64,000 bases of DNA from Nostoc sp. 'Peltigera membranacea cyanobiont' N6 (GTDB lineage Bacteria > Cyanobacteriota > Cyanobacteriia > Cyanobacteriales > Nostocaceae): NCBI RefSeq assembly GCF_002949735.1, contig NZ_CP026681.1:6850501-6914500 (forward strand), given 5' to 3'. A program made the translations under genes and the position numbers. The notes under the pieces were generated by a model, which saw nothing but the letters and a program-made list of their open reading frames with translations, did not search any database and was not told where the DNA came from. Shown here piece by piece: positions 26,521-35,046 of this stretch (positions are counted from its first letter, which is position 1; each line of letters begins with the position of its first letter).

Positions 26521-27360
26521 TTATTGAGTTAAGCAACAATCTTCAATAAACTTAGAACTGTTTGCCATTCCTTCATGCAATACTACTTTCCAGTGATTGT
26601 TTGAAAATATATCCCTTAAACGTTGAGCTTCTTCTAATAAAAATTGTCTCACCCGTTCAATGGATTTTGTTTTTATGTGTGTTTTAATACTAGATTGTGT
26701 TTCTGATAATACTTCTGATGAACGCTTCCGAAATCTTTCTAGCAATTTTAATTTAGAATAATGTGATTTAATTAAACAAAATTGACTATCAGAAATACCA
26801 CTTGTTTGCACTAAAGAATATTCTGCAATTGGGACATCATCCTTGTAATAAATAGAAACATTTAAATAACACTCAGATATCAAATTATCATAGTATAAAT
26901 TGATTATTTGTCTTTTGCCTTCTAGATTATTAATAAATACGTTAGATTTATGCTTATTACAGGTATCGCAACAAGGCAATAAATTTAAAGAGAAAACTGC
27001 AAATTCTGGAAAAATACTTCTTGGTAAATAGTGGTCAAATGTATTAGCAGAACCCATACCACAGTACTGACATTGACTACGTATAGGTAAAGCTTGTGAC
27101 TCTATAATATCAGCCAAAAGTCTATTCAGTGGATTTGTCTTACCTAAATAACAATCTTCTAAATCTTCTTTCTCTAATCCGGTAAAACCTATTGGGTACA
27201 TTACTGAAAGGTCAGATATAGAATTACAATAAATTTTATAAGAATTACAGATTTCTGGAGCTATTCTTTTTAAACGTTCTCCTTTTTCTAACCTTTTAAC
27301 TGAAGCTATATCATTAAATACCTGATACGGGTCTAATGAAGATGGAACTAATTTTTTCAT
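26521..27360 (-). CDS. HNH endonuclease partner of the AAA ATPase (Septu PtuB-like)
   Basis: 279 residues. An HNH/treble-clef core lies in the middle: CQYC at about 98-101, the catalytic-type His in DHYLPRS, and Asn and Cys in LNLLPCCDTCNKHKS. The rest is helical and not recognised. The ATG overlaps the stop of the upstream ATPase gene by 4 bp (ATGA), so the two are translationally coupled. An ATPase plus HNH nuclease in this order is the layout of the Septu (PtuA-PtuB) anti-phage system; that assignment is inference. DNA is clearly AT-richer than the flanking genes, a sign of acquisition. The frame itself is intact. Confidence 0.75.
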   Translation of the reverse strand: MKKLVPSSLDPYQVFNDIASVKRLEKGERLKRIAPEICNSYKIYCNSISDLSVMYPIGFTGLEKEDLEDCYLGKTNPLNRLLADIIESQALPIRSQCQYCGMGSANTFDHYLPRSIFPEFAVFSLNLLPCCDTCNKHKSNVFINNLEGKRQIINLYYDNLISECYLNVSIYYKDDVPIAEYSLVQTSGISDSQFCLIKSHYSKLKLLERFRKRSSEVLSETQSSIKTHIKTKSIERVRQFLLEEAQRLRDIFSNNHWKVVLHEGMANSSKFIEDCCLTQ

Positions 27361-28918
27361 ACATCATCTTCCTCTATCTTTTCTTCATAAATTGAGAGCA
27401 GAAAAGATTTAGCATTAAGGCTTAACTGCCGATCAAATAATTCAATAATTTCCTCATAACTATAATTTTCCGACAGGTTTTTAAGATGGGTACGGTAATT
27501 ATTACGCTCTTCTGATGTCTCAAAAACCTCATCTGTTATAGTTGTCAAATTTTCACCAAAACACTCAATTCCTAGCTGGCTAACAACTGGATAATTACCT
27601 TGCTTTCTGAAAACTATGACGCATTTGGCAGGGATTTCTTGTAGAAGTATAGGTGAATGAGTTGCAATAATAGCATAGGAATTAAATGCTTCTAAAAGGA
27701 TATGAAATGCTCTAGCGACTGAAGCGAGTGCATCAGGATGTAAATGGATTTCTGGTTCATCAAATAGTATAATTGATTCTTCTGAAATATTTGCAATTAC
27801 TTCAGTCATAACTAAAGCAAGAATACGTTGTCCTGAACTTAAACCTTCATAGAATAGTAAATTAGAGTCAGTAGTAGTGTTTGTTATCTCTGAAATATCA
27901 ATTGTTGTATCTAAAAGCGCTTCAATAATTTTAGTCCACTGTTGTAAGCGACTATTTTGTTGTATTTGAATAATTGCATTAATAAGTTTACTACGAATTT
28001 GTTGAGCATTAAGAAGCCGATCATTTTCTCTAATACCGCAATATTTATAACTAAAAGTAAGACTAGTTTCTGGAGGACGATCAAACTCATCAAATACACT
28101 ATATGATATTGCAATTACTTTGCTAAAGCTAGGACGTGCTGGACTAAATATTCCTGAGTTTCGTTTTAGCCCACTCATGGAATGAGCAAAATTTGCAAGT
28201 ACTTGTGTCTTTCCAGTTCCATTCTTACCAATAATTGCCGTAATTCTGTATAGTCCTGTTTCATTATATGAAAAATCAAAATCAATTATATGTTCTGCTA
28301 ATGCACCTGGTACTTTACATGAAAAATTAAATATAAAGTTTTTTGCATCAATTAAGTTTTCTTCATCTCTAAATATAATTCCAGCTTCATTGAAAGCTTT
28401 TTCTGCTTCACTAAATCTTAGCAACGAGATACGAAATCCAGGTACTTGCTCAAGCTCGTCTATATTATGTTTACAGTAAATAATATCATTAAGAGCAGTC
28501 AATATTGGATGGTATAGCGTTTCCTAATCACATGAGGTACATCATAGTCCCCTCATCGCTTGCGGGGAGGGGGTTGGGGGTGGGGTTCTTGTACCTCACT
28601 CAACTGAGAACCGCTATATACTGATTCACCTAATTTTTTTAGGTTTGTATAGTATTCCATGTCTTGCCCAATAGAGACAAAATCTTTATCTAATGAATCA
28701 AATATTTGAGGTGTATTAGTGCTATATTCACCTATCTGCAAAATTTTTAGACTTTTCTCGAATTGCAAATTAGCATTATCATCATAATAGTACATATAAA
28801 AAGAAGTCTTGTAGCCATAATCATCCCAGTTATCATATAATAATGCAACACATGGATATTCGGCATATTGTAGCGTTTTGTCTAAAACTCTCCTAGGTTG
28901 GAATTTATAAAATTTCAT
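27357..28918 (-). pseudogene. AAA/ABC-type ATPase gene (PtuA-like) split by a MITE
   Basis: The 5' part (28918 down to 28619, 100 codons) begins MKFYKFQPRRVLDKTLQYAE and has WDDYGYKTSFYMYYYDD. The 3' part is open for 381 codons from a TTG at 28502. Deleting the 102-bp MITE and one copy of the flanking TA joins them in frame (...GESVY-HPI-LTALND...) and gives 485 residues. The ATPase core is in the 3' part: Walker A IGKNGTGKT, signature LSSGQRILA, Walker B IILFDEPEIHLHP and switch ATHSPI. With the MITE present, the 5' frame ends after 21 MITE-encoded codons. A truncated ATPase might still be made from the TTG; that is possible, not shown. Confidence 0.85.
28513..28618. mobile_element. 102-bp MITE with TA duplication, inserted in the ATPase gene
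   Basis: The element is 28515-28616, flanked by TA at 28513-28514 and 28617-28618. Its ends are imperfect inverted repeats: TAGCGTTTCC... on the left against TAGCGGTTCTC... on the complement of the right, with an inner pair GAGGTAC / GTACCTC. The interior holds a GC-rich run around GGGGAGGGGGTTGGGG. Removing it restores the host reading frame, which gives independent proof of its borders. Confidence 0.9.
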
Positions 28919-29047
28919 TCTCTAAAATTAATTTAATTTTTACTTTATTTAAACACTCTATATAATTAAAGTCAATATTGGTGCTTCTTGGCGCGAAACA
29001 AAAAGTAGAAACTGCGGTAGTATATATTTTAATATAATTTAACCATA
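28919..29047. promoter_or_regulatory. Shared divergent promoter region of the two accessory systems
   Basis: 129 bp of AT-rich DNA separate the ATPase gene start (minus strand) from the xisH start (plus strand). Both promoters must lie here. No exact promoter box is claimed. Confidence 0.5.
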
Positions 29048-29613
29048 ATGCCAGCTAGAGATATTTACCATAATGCCGTTAGGAACGCCTTAGAAAAAGA
29101 TAGTTGGCAAATCACCAAAGATCCATTTATTCTCAAATGGGGTACAAGAGATTTATATATTGATTTAGGTGCAGAAAAACTCATAGCCGCCGAAAAAAGC
29201 GGAGAGAAAATAGCAGTCGAAATTAAAAGCTTTATAGGTGCTTCTCCAGTCACTGACCTAGAAAATGCTTTAGGACAATATATCTTATATAGGACTAGTA
29301 TTTGATTTCTGAAAAAATCTAAGTATGTGTAGGGTGTGTTACGGCTTCCGTAACGCACCAAAACATAAAGGGTGGTGCGTTAAGCCTACGGCATAACACA
29401 CCCTACGTGTATTTCAAAAATCAAATATTAGTCCTATATTACGACATTCTCACTCGCTTGGAACCTGACCGCCGCTTGTATCTGGCTATTCGTCAAGAAA
29501 CTTACTCAGAACTATTTCAAGAACCAATTGGTAAAATATTATTAGAAAATCAACGCCTTTGTTTACTTGTCTTTGACTCAAAACGAGAGGTGGTACTGCA
29601 ATGGATACCTTAG
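29048..29613 (+). pseudogene. xisH: xisH, split by a 147-bp MITE
   Basis: The first 80 codons (29048-29287) read MPARDIYHNAVRNALEKDSW, a typical XisH start, and contain DLGAEKLIAAEKSGEKIAVEIKSF. This D...ExK arrangement is that of PD-(D/E)XK nucleases, the fold I recall for XisH. The last 58 codons (29437-29610) read YYDILTRLEPDRRLYLAIRQ and end VVLQWIP. Removing the MITE and one TA gives GQYILYYDIL in frame and 138 residues, the usual XisH length. XisH was described as needed for fdxN-element excision in heterocyst formers; most paralogues have no known role. As it stands, the protein stops after 85 codons. Confidence 0.9.
29288..29438. mobile_element. 147-bp MITE with TA duplication, inserted in xisH
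   Basis: The element is 29290-29436, flanked by TA at 29288-29289 and 29437-29438. Its ends are inverted repeats: TAGGACTAGTATTTGATTT on the left against TAGGACTAATATTTGATTT on the complement of the right (one mismatch). Inside are inverted GTAGGGTGTGTTA motifs. TA target duplication is typical of elements mobilised by IS630/Tc1-type transposases. A related single end is seen at 63091-63115. Confidence 0.93.
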
Positions 29614-29936
29614 ATAACTATCGCCAAATCATTCAAAAAATATTAAACGAATACGCCCAACTCCCCTATGCTTACGGAGAACTAGAAAGACAACTAATTA
29701 TAGACAAAACCGCTAACCATTACCTACTACTAACACTAGGCTGGGAAAATAATCAACGAGTGCATGGTTGCTTAGTCCATATTGACATCATCAACGATAA
29801 AATCTGGATTCAAAGAGACGGTACAGAATACGGTATAGCCAACGAACTTGTTAACGCTGGTATTCCTAAAAATCAAATTGTTCTCGCTTTCCAACCAGTC
29901 GATATCAGACAGTACACTGAATTTGCAGTTACTTAA
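29601..29936 (+). CDS. xisI: XisI protein, partner of XisH
   Basis: 111 residues, the family's usual length. It begins MDTLDNYRQIIQKILNEYAQ and has the conserved middle HYLLLTLGWENNQRVHGCLVHIDIINDKIWIQRDGTE and the end NELVNAGIPKNQIVLAFQP. The ATG lies within the last codons of xisH (13-bp overlap), so translation is normally coupled. With xisH interrupted, that coupling may be weakened. The family is named from fdxN-element excision in Anabaena, but the many cyanobacterial copies are probably not all excision factors. The gene itself is intact. Confidence 0.93.
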   Translation: MDTLDNYRQIIQKILNEYAQLPYAYGELERQLIIDKTANHYLLLTLGWENNQRVHGCLVHIDIINDKIWIQRDGTEYGIANELVNAGIPKNQIVLAFQPVDIRQYTEFAVT

Positions 29937-29950
29937 TTAAGTGTAATTTA

Positions 29951-29984
29951 GTAGGTGCGTTACGCTGTCGCTAACGCACCCTAC
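29951..29984. repeat. Palindrome after xisI
   Basis: GTAGGTGCGTTA pairs with TAACGCACCCTAC across a short loop, with one bulged base. It matches the inner motif of the xisH MITE (GTAGGGTGTGTTA), so it is probably a dispersed palindromic element. It may act as a transcript end for xisI. Confidence 0.6.
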
Positions 29985-30056
29985 GAAAGTTGTAGGTTGT
30001 CAAGTCTAAGATCCTAAACTATTTGAAATAGTCACTGGCTTATAATCTGGCAATTA

Positions 30057-31304
30057 TTAACTTTTTGCTGTTCGGGTGAAAACTCGATAGTATAGCGACG
30101 TACTAATTTCTTTTAAGGGAAACAGCAGATAGGTGAGAGGATTTATTGCCACAATAATATTGCGGAAGTCTCGCCGAGCGAAAAATAAGATAGCACGAGC
30201 AACTTGCTGTGCAGACATCACTCCATAAGGATTAAGTTGACTCTTAAATGGGCCAAGAATTAACTTGCGAATTACACAATCCCCGTCTAATCGCTTGAGG
30301 GTAACTATATCACCTAGCGATCGCTTGCTGAGTTCATAAAGCGGACTCAGCGCTGGAGAAACCTCAGCTTCAGAAGTGTTTACCCAAATTTCCTTCGTTG
30401 CTTTTGCTTGTGGCCCTGTTACAGTTGTCACAAATATATCCATCAACCGTAATGCTGAAAAGGTGTTCACCTCATAAGAGGAATTGATAGCCTCTGGTGT
30501 GCGGCTGGCGTAGACATTAATTCCGTGGTTGATAATTAAAATATCTACTTTCTCTAAACTATTCCTCAGTTCGGCTTCATTACCCAATTGCCAGGGAACC
30601 ACCTTCACCCCAACTTGCTCTACTAATTTTTCTGGATTAGTGCTTAATGCCACAACTTTAGCATTATTCTTGACAAGTTCAGCCGCCAGCGCTTGCCCTA
30701 ATGCTCCTGATGCTCCGGTTAAAGCGATGGTTTTCCCCTTGAGAGATAGTCCTGTACCAATAATTTTATCCACCAGGGGAAAGACACCACTGTAATAAGC
30801 ATTGACATCATCAAAATGATGCCGCCAATGATAAGAGCGATTCACCCACCAAATGGATGGAATTGTCTCTAAAGGGCCGGGGAGGTGGTTGAAATCTGTA
30901 TCAATTTTTCCCTGGAAATATCGCATAGACGCGCCATACAAGAAGGTGGAACCATAAGCTACTCCCAGCCATAACCCCATCTGCTGGACAATTAAGGCAA
31001 TGACTACCAATATCACCAGCAGTAGACTCGACTCTAAAATGTCGTGATAGAGTTGGGATTCTTGATAAATTTTCAGGGAAACTATCGATAAATCGCGGCG
31101 ATAGGCTGCATGGTGCTTGTTGTGCCATTTAGCAAGCCAGTTGACTTGGTGACACAAAGCATGATAGCTGTCTCTCAAGACCTCAGCAAGCAAAAGTGAA
31201 AAAAGTCCCCAGCTAACAAACTGCAAGCTGGTATTTAACCAAACCCAATTAGTTTGTAATCCTGCTTCAATTCCCATCAAGTTTTCAGCTAATATTTTTA
31301 TCAT
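30057..31304 (-). CDS. Bifunctional sterol desaturase-like / short-chain dehydrogenase
   Basis: 415 residues. The N-terminal half (to about 180) is a membrane fatty acid hydroxylase/sterol desaturase domain, with several hydrophobic segments and the di-iron histidine clusters HALCH, WHNKHHAAY and YHWRHHFDD. The second half (about 188-400) is an SDR domain with the NAD(P)-binding TGASGALGQALA and the active-site YELSK. Fused proteins of this build are known in cyanobacteria, but no substrate is established that I can name. It should sit in a membrane with the dehydrogenase facing the cytoplasm. The island to its left is unrelated. Confidence 0.88.
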   Translation of the reverse strand: MIKILAENLMGIEAGLQTNWVWLNTSLQFVSWGLFSLLLAEVLRDSYHALCHQVNWLAKWHNKHHAAYRRDLSIVSLKIYQESQLYHDILESSLLLVILVVIALIVQQMGLWLGVAYGSTFLYGASMRYFQGKIDTDFNHLPGPLETIPSIWWVNRSYHWRHHFDDVNAYYSGVFPLVDKIIGTGLSLKGKTIALTGASGALGQALAAELVKNNAKVVALSTNPEKLVEQVGVKVVPWQLGNEAELRNSLEKVDILIINHGINVYASRTPEAINSSYEVNTFSALRLMDIFVTTVTGPQAKATKEIWVNTSEAEVSPALSPLYELSKRSLGDIVTLKRLDGDCVIRKLILGPFKSQLNPYGVMSAQQVARAILFFARRDFRNIIVAINPLTYLLFPLKEISTSLYYRVFTRTAKS

Positions 31305-31569
31305 GTTTGTCTATACTCGTTTTTCTCAATCATTCTTTCACGATCTGATAAAGGTGCGCTAAGGTCGAGTCTAGAGCATCATATAGCCAGGTTCAATGTA
31401 GGTAAAGTGTTTGCTCAATTTATGATGTGCTTTTGGTCAGGCGTGAAACGGAATTGATGCGGATAAATGAAGCTTTACAAAAAATGGCATATTCCGTATG
31501 AAAAATTGTACAGGGCAGAATGGTCATAACTACAATCTTAAAATTAGAAATTATTGGTATTTGAACAGC

Positions 31570-31821
31570 ATGACAGATATAAAAGATTTATCAGAAATAA
31601 TTGCGAGTAAAGGTGACGATTCACTCATTATGTCAACTGAAAACTTGCAGCCACAAGAAGACGTAGAACTTGAGCGAAAACTACGAGAACTCAAGTTTAA
31701 ACAGGAATTAAGAAAAGATTGGATTTTATTTATTGTCAGGGATGTAGTAATTTTTCCTGCCGCCATCCTTTTTATTTTTGCTATCAGTGGTTATTCACTC
31801 TTTATTCATATTCATGGGTAA
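31570..31821 (+). CDS. Small single-pass membrane protein, unknown
   Basis: 83 residues from the ATG at 31570; the frame is open 24 codons further upstream, but that part looks non-coding. The N-terminus is charged (LSEIIASKGDDS, then an acidic-basic helix VELERKLRELKFKQELRKDW). One hydrophobic segment ends the protein (IVRDVVIFPAAILFIFAISG). It resembles small cyanobacterial tail-anchored proteins, but I do not recognise the family. There is no clear ribosome-binding site, so expression is uncertain. Confidence 0.45.
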   Translation: MTDIKDLSEIIASKGDDSLIMSTENLQPQEDVELERKLRELKFKQELRKDWILFIVRDVVIFPAAILFIFAISGYSLFIHIHG

Positions 31822-32280
31822 CTTAACTGATCGCAATTTTTAATCAACCGCAGAGACGCAGAGAAGCCAGTGCGTTGGGCGGGTTCCCCGACTTGAAGCA
31901 ACTGGCGCAACACAGAGAAGATTATAGAATTCACAAAAATTTATAAGTGTGGAAAATTATTTATCTTATCTTTGTGTTTCTCTCTCTGCATTTTCTATGA
32001 TTAGGGACTTCCAAATAAAAAAACATCCCAAATTTTTTGTGGGATGGGTGTCCCCACCCGTCCCAGATTTAGGGCAGGCAAGATGCCCACCCTACAAGAT
32101 GGATAATTTATTTCTTGGAAGTCCCTTATTTAAAAAATCCTACAAATTATCTATATCAGTGCAATTGCGTAACTAATTTTACAGACGACGAAGCCAACTT
32201 CCTACAAGTAGACTCATCTTTATATCCACATAAATATTGTTGGATATAAAGTAAGTATTTAATGGAAATAATCTAAAAAT
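31822..32280. other. Intergenic region carrying the second 124-bp MITE
   Basis: Apart from the element at 32003-32126, it contains a degenerate AACCGCAGAGACGCAGAGA repeat at about 31843-31865, common in Nostoc-type genomes, and nothing that looks coding. The last 150 bp hold the promoter of the LemA-M48 pair. Confidence 0.6.
32003..32126. repeat. 124-bp MITE-like element, copy 2
   Basis: Same family and same length as bases 1-124, in opposite orientation. It runs from AGGGACTTCCAAATAAAAAA to GGAAGTCCCT. The interior inverted motif is GGGATGGGTGTCC...GGCAAGATGCCC. The equal length and differing interior suggest two separate insertions of one family. Confidence 0.8.
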
Positions 32281-32868
32281 ATGGGGCTTTTAATATTTTC
32301 TGTTGCTTTAGTTGCCATTGTTGCTGTAATTATCATTAATGGCTACAACGATTTAGTCAAATATCGCAATCGGTACAAAAATGCTTATTCTCAAATCGAT
32401 GTTCAATTGCAGCGCCGCTATGATTTAATTCCCAACTTAGTGGAAACTGCGAAAGGTTATATGAAACATGAACGAGAAACCCTAGAAGCAGTTATTGCTG
32501 CCCGGAATTCTGCAATTAATGCTAGCAGTCGTGCTGTGCAAAATCCTGGCGATCCTCAAGCGATGCAACAGTTGGGTAACGCTGAAGGGGCGCTGACGGG
32601 TGCGTTAAGCCGCTTGATGGTACTTTCAGAATCTTATCCAGAATTGAAAGCCGATCGCGCCATGACTCAAGTTATGGAAGAATTATCTTCCACTGAAAAC
32701 CGGATTGCTTTTGCACGTCAGGCTTTTAATGATGCTGTAACACTTTACAACACCAAGAGCGAATCTTTCCCCAGCAATCTTGTGGCGAATACTTTTAACT
32801 TTACTGTCGCAGAATTACTCGCCGAAGCTACTCCAGAAATAAGAAATGCTCCCCGCGTGTCTTTTTAA
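32281..32868 (+). CDS. lemA: LemA family protein
   Basis: 195 residues, normal for LemA. One N-terminal transmembrane helix (about 1-22) precedes the all-helical domain, with YNDLVKYRNRYKNAYSQIDVQLQRRYDLIPNLVETAKGYMKHERETLEAV, the most conserved region of the family. The end TFNFTVAELLAEATPE is also typical. The molecular role is not established. Genomic pairing with an M48 protease is common; here that gene starts 6 bp after the stop, so they form an operon. Confidence 0.93.
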   Translation: MGLLIFSVALVAIVAVIIINGYNDLVKYRNRYKNAYSQIDVQLQRRYDLIPNLVETAKGYMKHERETLEAVIAARNSAINASSRAVQNPGDPQAMQQLGNAEGALTGALSRLMVLSESYPELKADRAMTQVMEELSSTENRIAFARQAFNDAVTLYNTKSESFPSNLVANTFNFTVAELLAEATPEIRNAPRVSF

Positions 32869-32874
32869 ATATCT

Positions 32875-34794
32875 ATGAATTTCTTTGAACATCAGGATCG
32901 GGCACGCCAAAACACGCAACAATTAATTGGCTTATTTTCCCTGTCGATCGCAGTTATGATTATGGCGATTTACATTGCCGCTTTATTTCTGTTCCGCATG
33001 GCTCCCCGTGTTTGGTGGCATCCAGGATTATTTATCTCCGTAGCTGGGATTACAATAATTGCGATCGCAGTCGGAAGCTTATATAAAATTACCTGTCTCC
33101 GTCAAGGCGGAAGTTTAATTGCTCAGGAGTTGGGGGGAAGCCTCCTACTCCCAGATATGGCAGATGAACAAGGGCGACAACTATTAAATATTGTCGAGGA
33201 AATGGCGATCGCTTCTGGTATTTCTGTCCCACAAGTTTATCTCCTTGAAAGAGAAACCAGCATTAATGCCTTTGCTGCCGGATTTACGCCCAATGATGCT
33301 GTAATTGGAGTTACCCGTGGAACTTTGCAACACTTGAGCCGAGATGAGCTACAAGGAGTGATTGGCCACGAATTCAGTCATATTCTCAATGGAGATATGC
33401 GGCTCAATTTGCGTTTGGTGGGACTATTACACGGGATTTTGTTCATTTATTTAACTGGGGAGTTGTTGTGGCGAATTCGCGGTGATTTCCGTTTAGGAAA
33501 AGAAGATAAGGGTTTACCTATCTGGGCTTTTGGTTTAGCACTGATGGCAATTGGCGGTATCGGATTACTCTGCGGGCGATTGATTAAAGCCGCTGTCTCT
33601 CGCCAACGCGAATTTCTCGCCGATGCTTCGGCTGTACAGTTTACTCGCAACCCCAACGGACTTACCGGAGTCTTCCAAAAACTCCAACAGATGGATTCGC
33701 GGTTGATTTCGCCCGCAGCAGAAGCCGCTAGCCACATGTTTTTTGGCAATGCCCTCAACCCCTCTTTCTGGGAAAATATGTTTTCTACCCACCCGCCCCT
33801 AACAGAACGTATCCGCCGCGTTGGGGGTTTGAACGTCAGCAATTTGGCAGCAATGCCATCTCGCAATCAAATGCGTTCCCCCTCCCAGGAATCTCTAACA
33901 ATGGGCTTTGCTGGTGGTTCTAGCGCCACGCCAGAACAGTTTGTAAACCAGGTAGGAAGCGTTACCCCAGAGCATTTTTCCCATGCTCAAGGGCTGTTAT
34001 CGCAGTTACCAGAATCTCTACGCTTGGGCGTGCGAGAACAGCACAGTGCAATGGCGCTCGCTTTTGCTCTAGCATTAGATTCTGAAAATATCGAGATCAA
34101 ACAACGTCAAATTACTTGGTTACGCGAGGTGCAGCCGCCTGAGTTGGTAGATAAAACCTTGGAATTGAGTAGCGAAATTAGCCAGTTAGATCCTAAAATT
34201 CGTTTACCACTTGTAGATTTGGCAGTACCCATATTGCGCCAAAATTCTGCCAAAGAATGCCAAAGGTTGTGTAAATGCGTCCACGGTTTAGTTGTAGCCA
34301 CCGAAAGTTTATCACTGTGGCATTTCGTGTTGCAGTTAATACTGTGGCATCGTCTCCAACCTAGTATAAATCCCACGTCTACTACAACGGTAGAATTCAC
34401 CTCCATAGAACAGATTTGGCCAGATTGTCTATTAGTACTATCTGTAATTGCTCGCGTTGGACACTCTCAGCCCGATGCCTACATCGAGGACATTGCCTAT
34501 GCTTTTCGTTCTGGAGTTTTTCGACTTCCTAAAGCCGGAGAGCAAGAAAAACCAGAAATACCACTTACCTGTAATTTCACTGAACTTAAGAAGAGTATTG
34601 AACGCCTTCGCCTTGCTAGTCCAAAACTCAAGCAAGCTATTGTAGATGCCTGCGCTCACACGGTACTATTAGACAACAAAGTTACGCAGTCAGAAGCAGA
34701 TTTGCTCAGAGCGATCGCCATGACTCTAGACTGTCCTATTCCCCCATTTTTAAATCCTCAGCGTAGTGTTTCAAAACAGAAAAAATCTTCTTAA
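32875..34794 (+). CDS. M48 family zinc metalloprotease (HtpX-like) with long C-terminal extension
   Basis: 639 residues. Two N-terminal membrane helices (about 20-42 and 52-70) precede the M48 domain, with the zinc motif HEFSH in GVIGHEFSHILNGDM and the third-ligand region REFLADASAVQFTRNP. Further helices lie at about 180-235. After the M48 domain (to about 320), 300 extra residues follow; the last 50 (AIVDACAHTVLLDNKVTQSEADLLRAIAMTLDCPIPP) resemble a TerB-type helical domain. It probably acts at the inner membrane on misfolded or specific membrane proteins, possibly with LemA. The substrate is unknown. Confidence 0.9.
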   Translation: MNFFEHQDRARQNTQQLIGLFSLSIAVMIMAIYIAALFLFRMAPRVWWHPGLFISVAGITIIAIAVGSLYKITCLRQGGSLIAQELGGSLLLPDMADEQGRQLLNIVEEMAIASGISVPQVYLLERETSINAFAAGFTPNDAVIGVTRGTLQHLSRDELQGVIGHEFSHILNGDMRLNLRLVGLLHGILFIYLTGELLWRIRGDFRLGKEDKGLPIWAFGLALMAIGGIGLLCGRLIKAAVSRQREFLADASAVQFTRNPNGLTGVFQKLQQMDSRLISPAAEAASHMFFGNALNPSFWENMFSTHPPLTERIRRVGGLNVSNLAAMPSRNQMRSPSQESLTMGFAGGSSATPEQFVNQVGSVTPEHFSHAQGLLSQLPESLRLGVREQHSAMALAFALALDSENIEIKQRQITWLREVQPPELVDKTLELSSEISQLDPKIRLPLVDLAVPILRQNSAKECQRLCKCVHGLVVATESLSLWHFVLQLILWHRLQPSINPTSTTTVEFTSIEQIWPDCLLVLSVIARVGHSQPDAYIEDIAYAFRSGVFRLPKAGEQEKPEIPLTCNFTELKKSIERLRLASPKLKQAIVDACAHTVLLDNKVTQSEADLLRAIAMTLDCPIPPFLNPQRSVSKQKKSS

Positions 34795-34841
34795 AAGGCC
34801 AGTTAATGTAGCTAGTGAGACACAATTCTTTATCAGTAAAC

Positions 34842-34871
34842 AAAAAAATCCGTTTTTGCGGATTTTTTTAT
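34842..34871 (+). terminator. Rho-independent terminator of the LemA-M48 operon
   Basis: Stem AATCCG (extended by A-T pairs) with loop TTTTTG and stem CGGATT, then TTTTT, 48 bp past the M48 stop. Confidence 0.85.
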
Positions 34872-34897
34872 TTATAGTTACTAATAGCTGTTTACCA

Positions 34898-35046
34898 GGG
34901 AGCATCCCAAATGTGCAAGTTTAATTTATATACAGGATTGTGACTTACCCGGAAGGATGAAAAACGAACCACAAAGGACGCAAAGGACACAAAGGGAAGA
35001 GCATTGAAAAGGGTTTTTACATCAGTCCCATTTATTTTTGCCATTT
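34898..35046. repeat. GGGAGCATCCC element, copy B (right end lost)
   Basis: It starts with the intact end GGGAGCATCCCAA and keeps CACAAAGGACGCAAAGGACA and GAAAAGGGTTTTTACATCAG. It stops matching copy A (13221-13381) just before the right inverted end. It is probably an immobile relic. Confidence 0.75.

Noticed and set aside
28553..28918. Independent 121-residue gene
   Set aside because: The frame joins the ATPase once the MITE is removed and its C-terminus is MITE sequence, so it is the 5' part of the split gene.
29407..29613. Independent 68-residue gene
   Set aside because: It starts inside the MITE and carries the second half of XisH.
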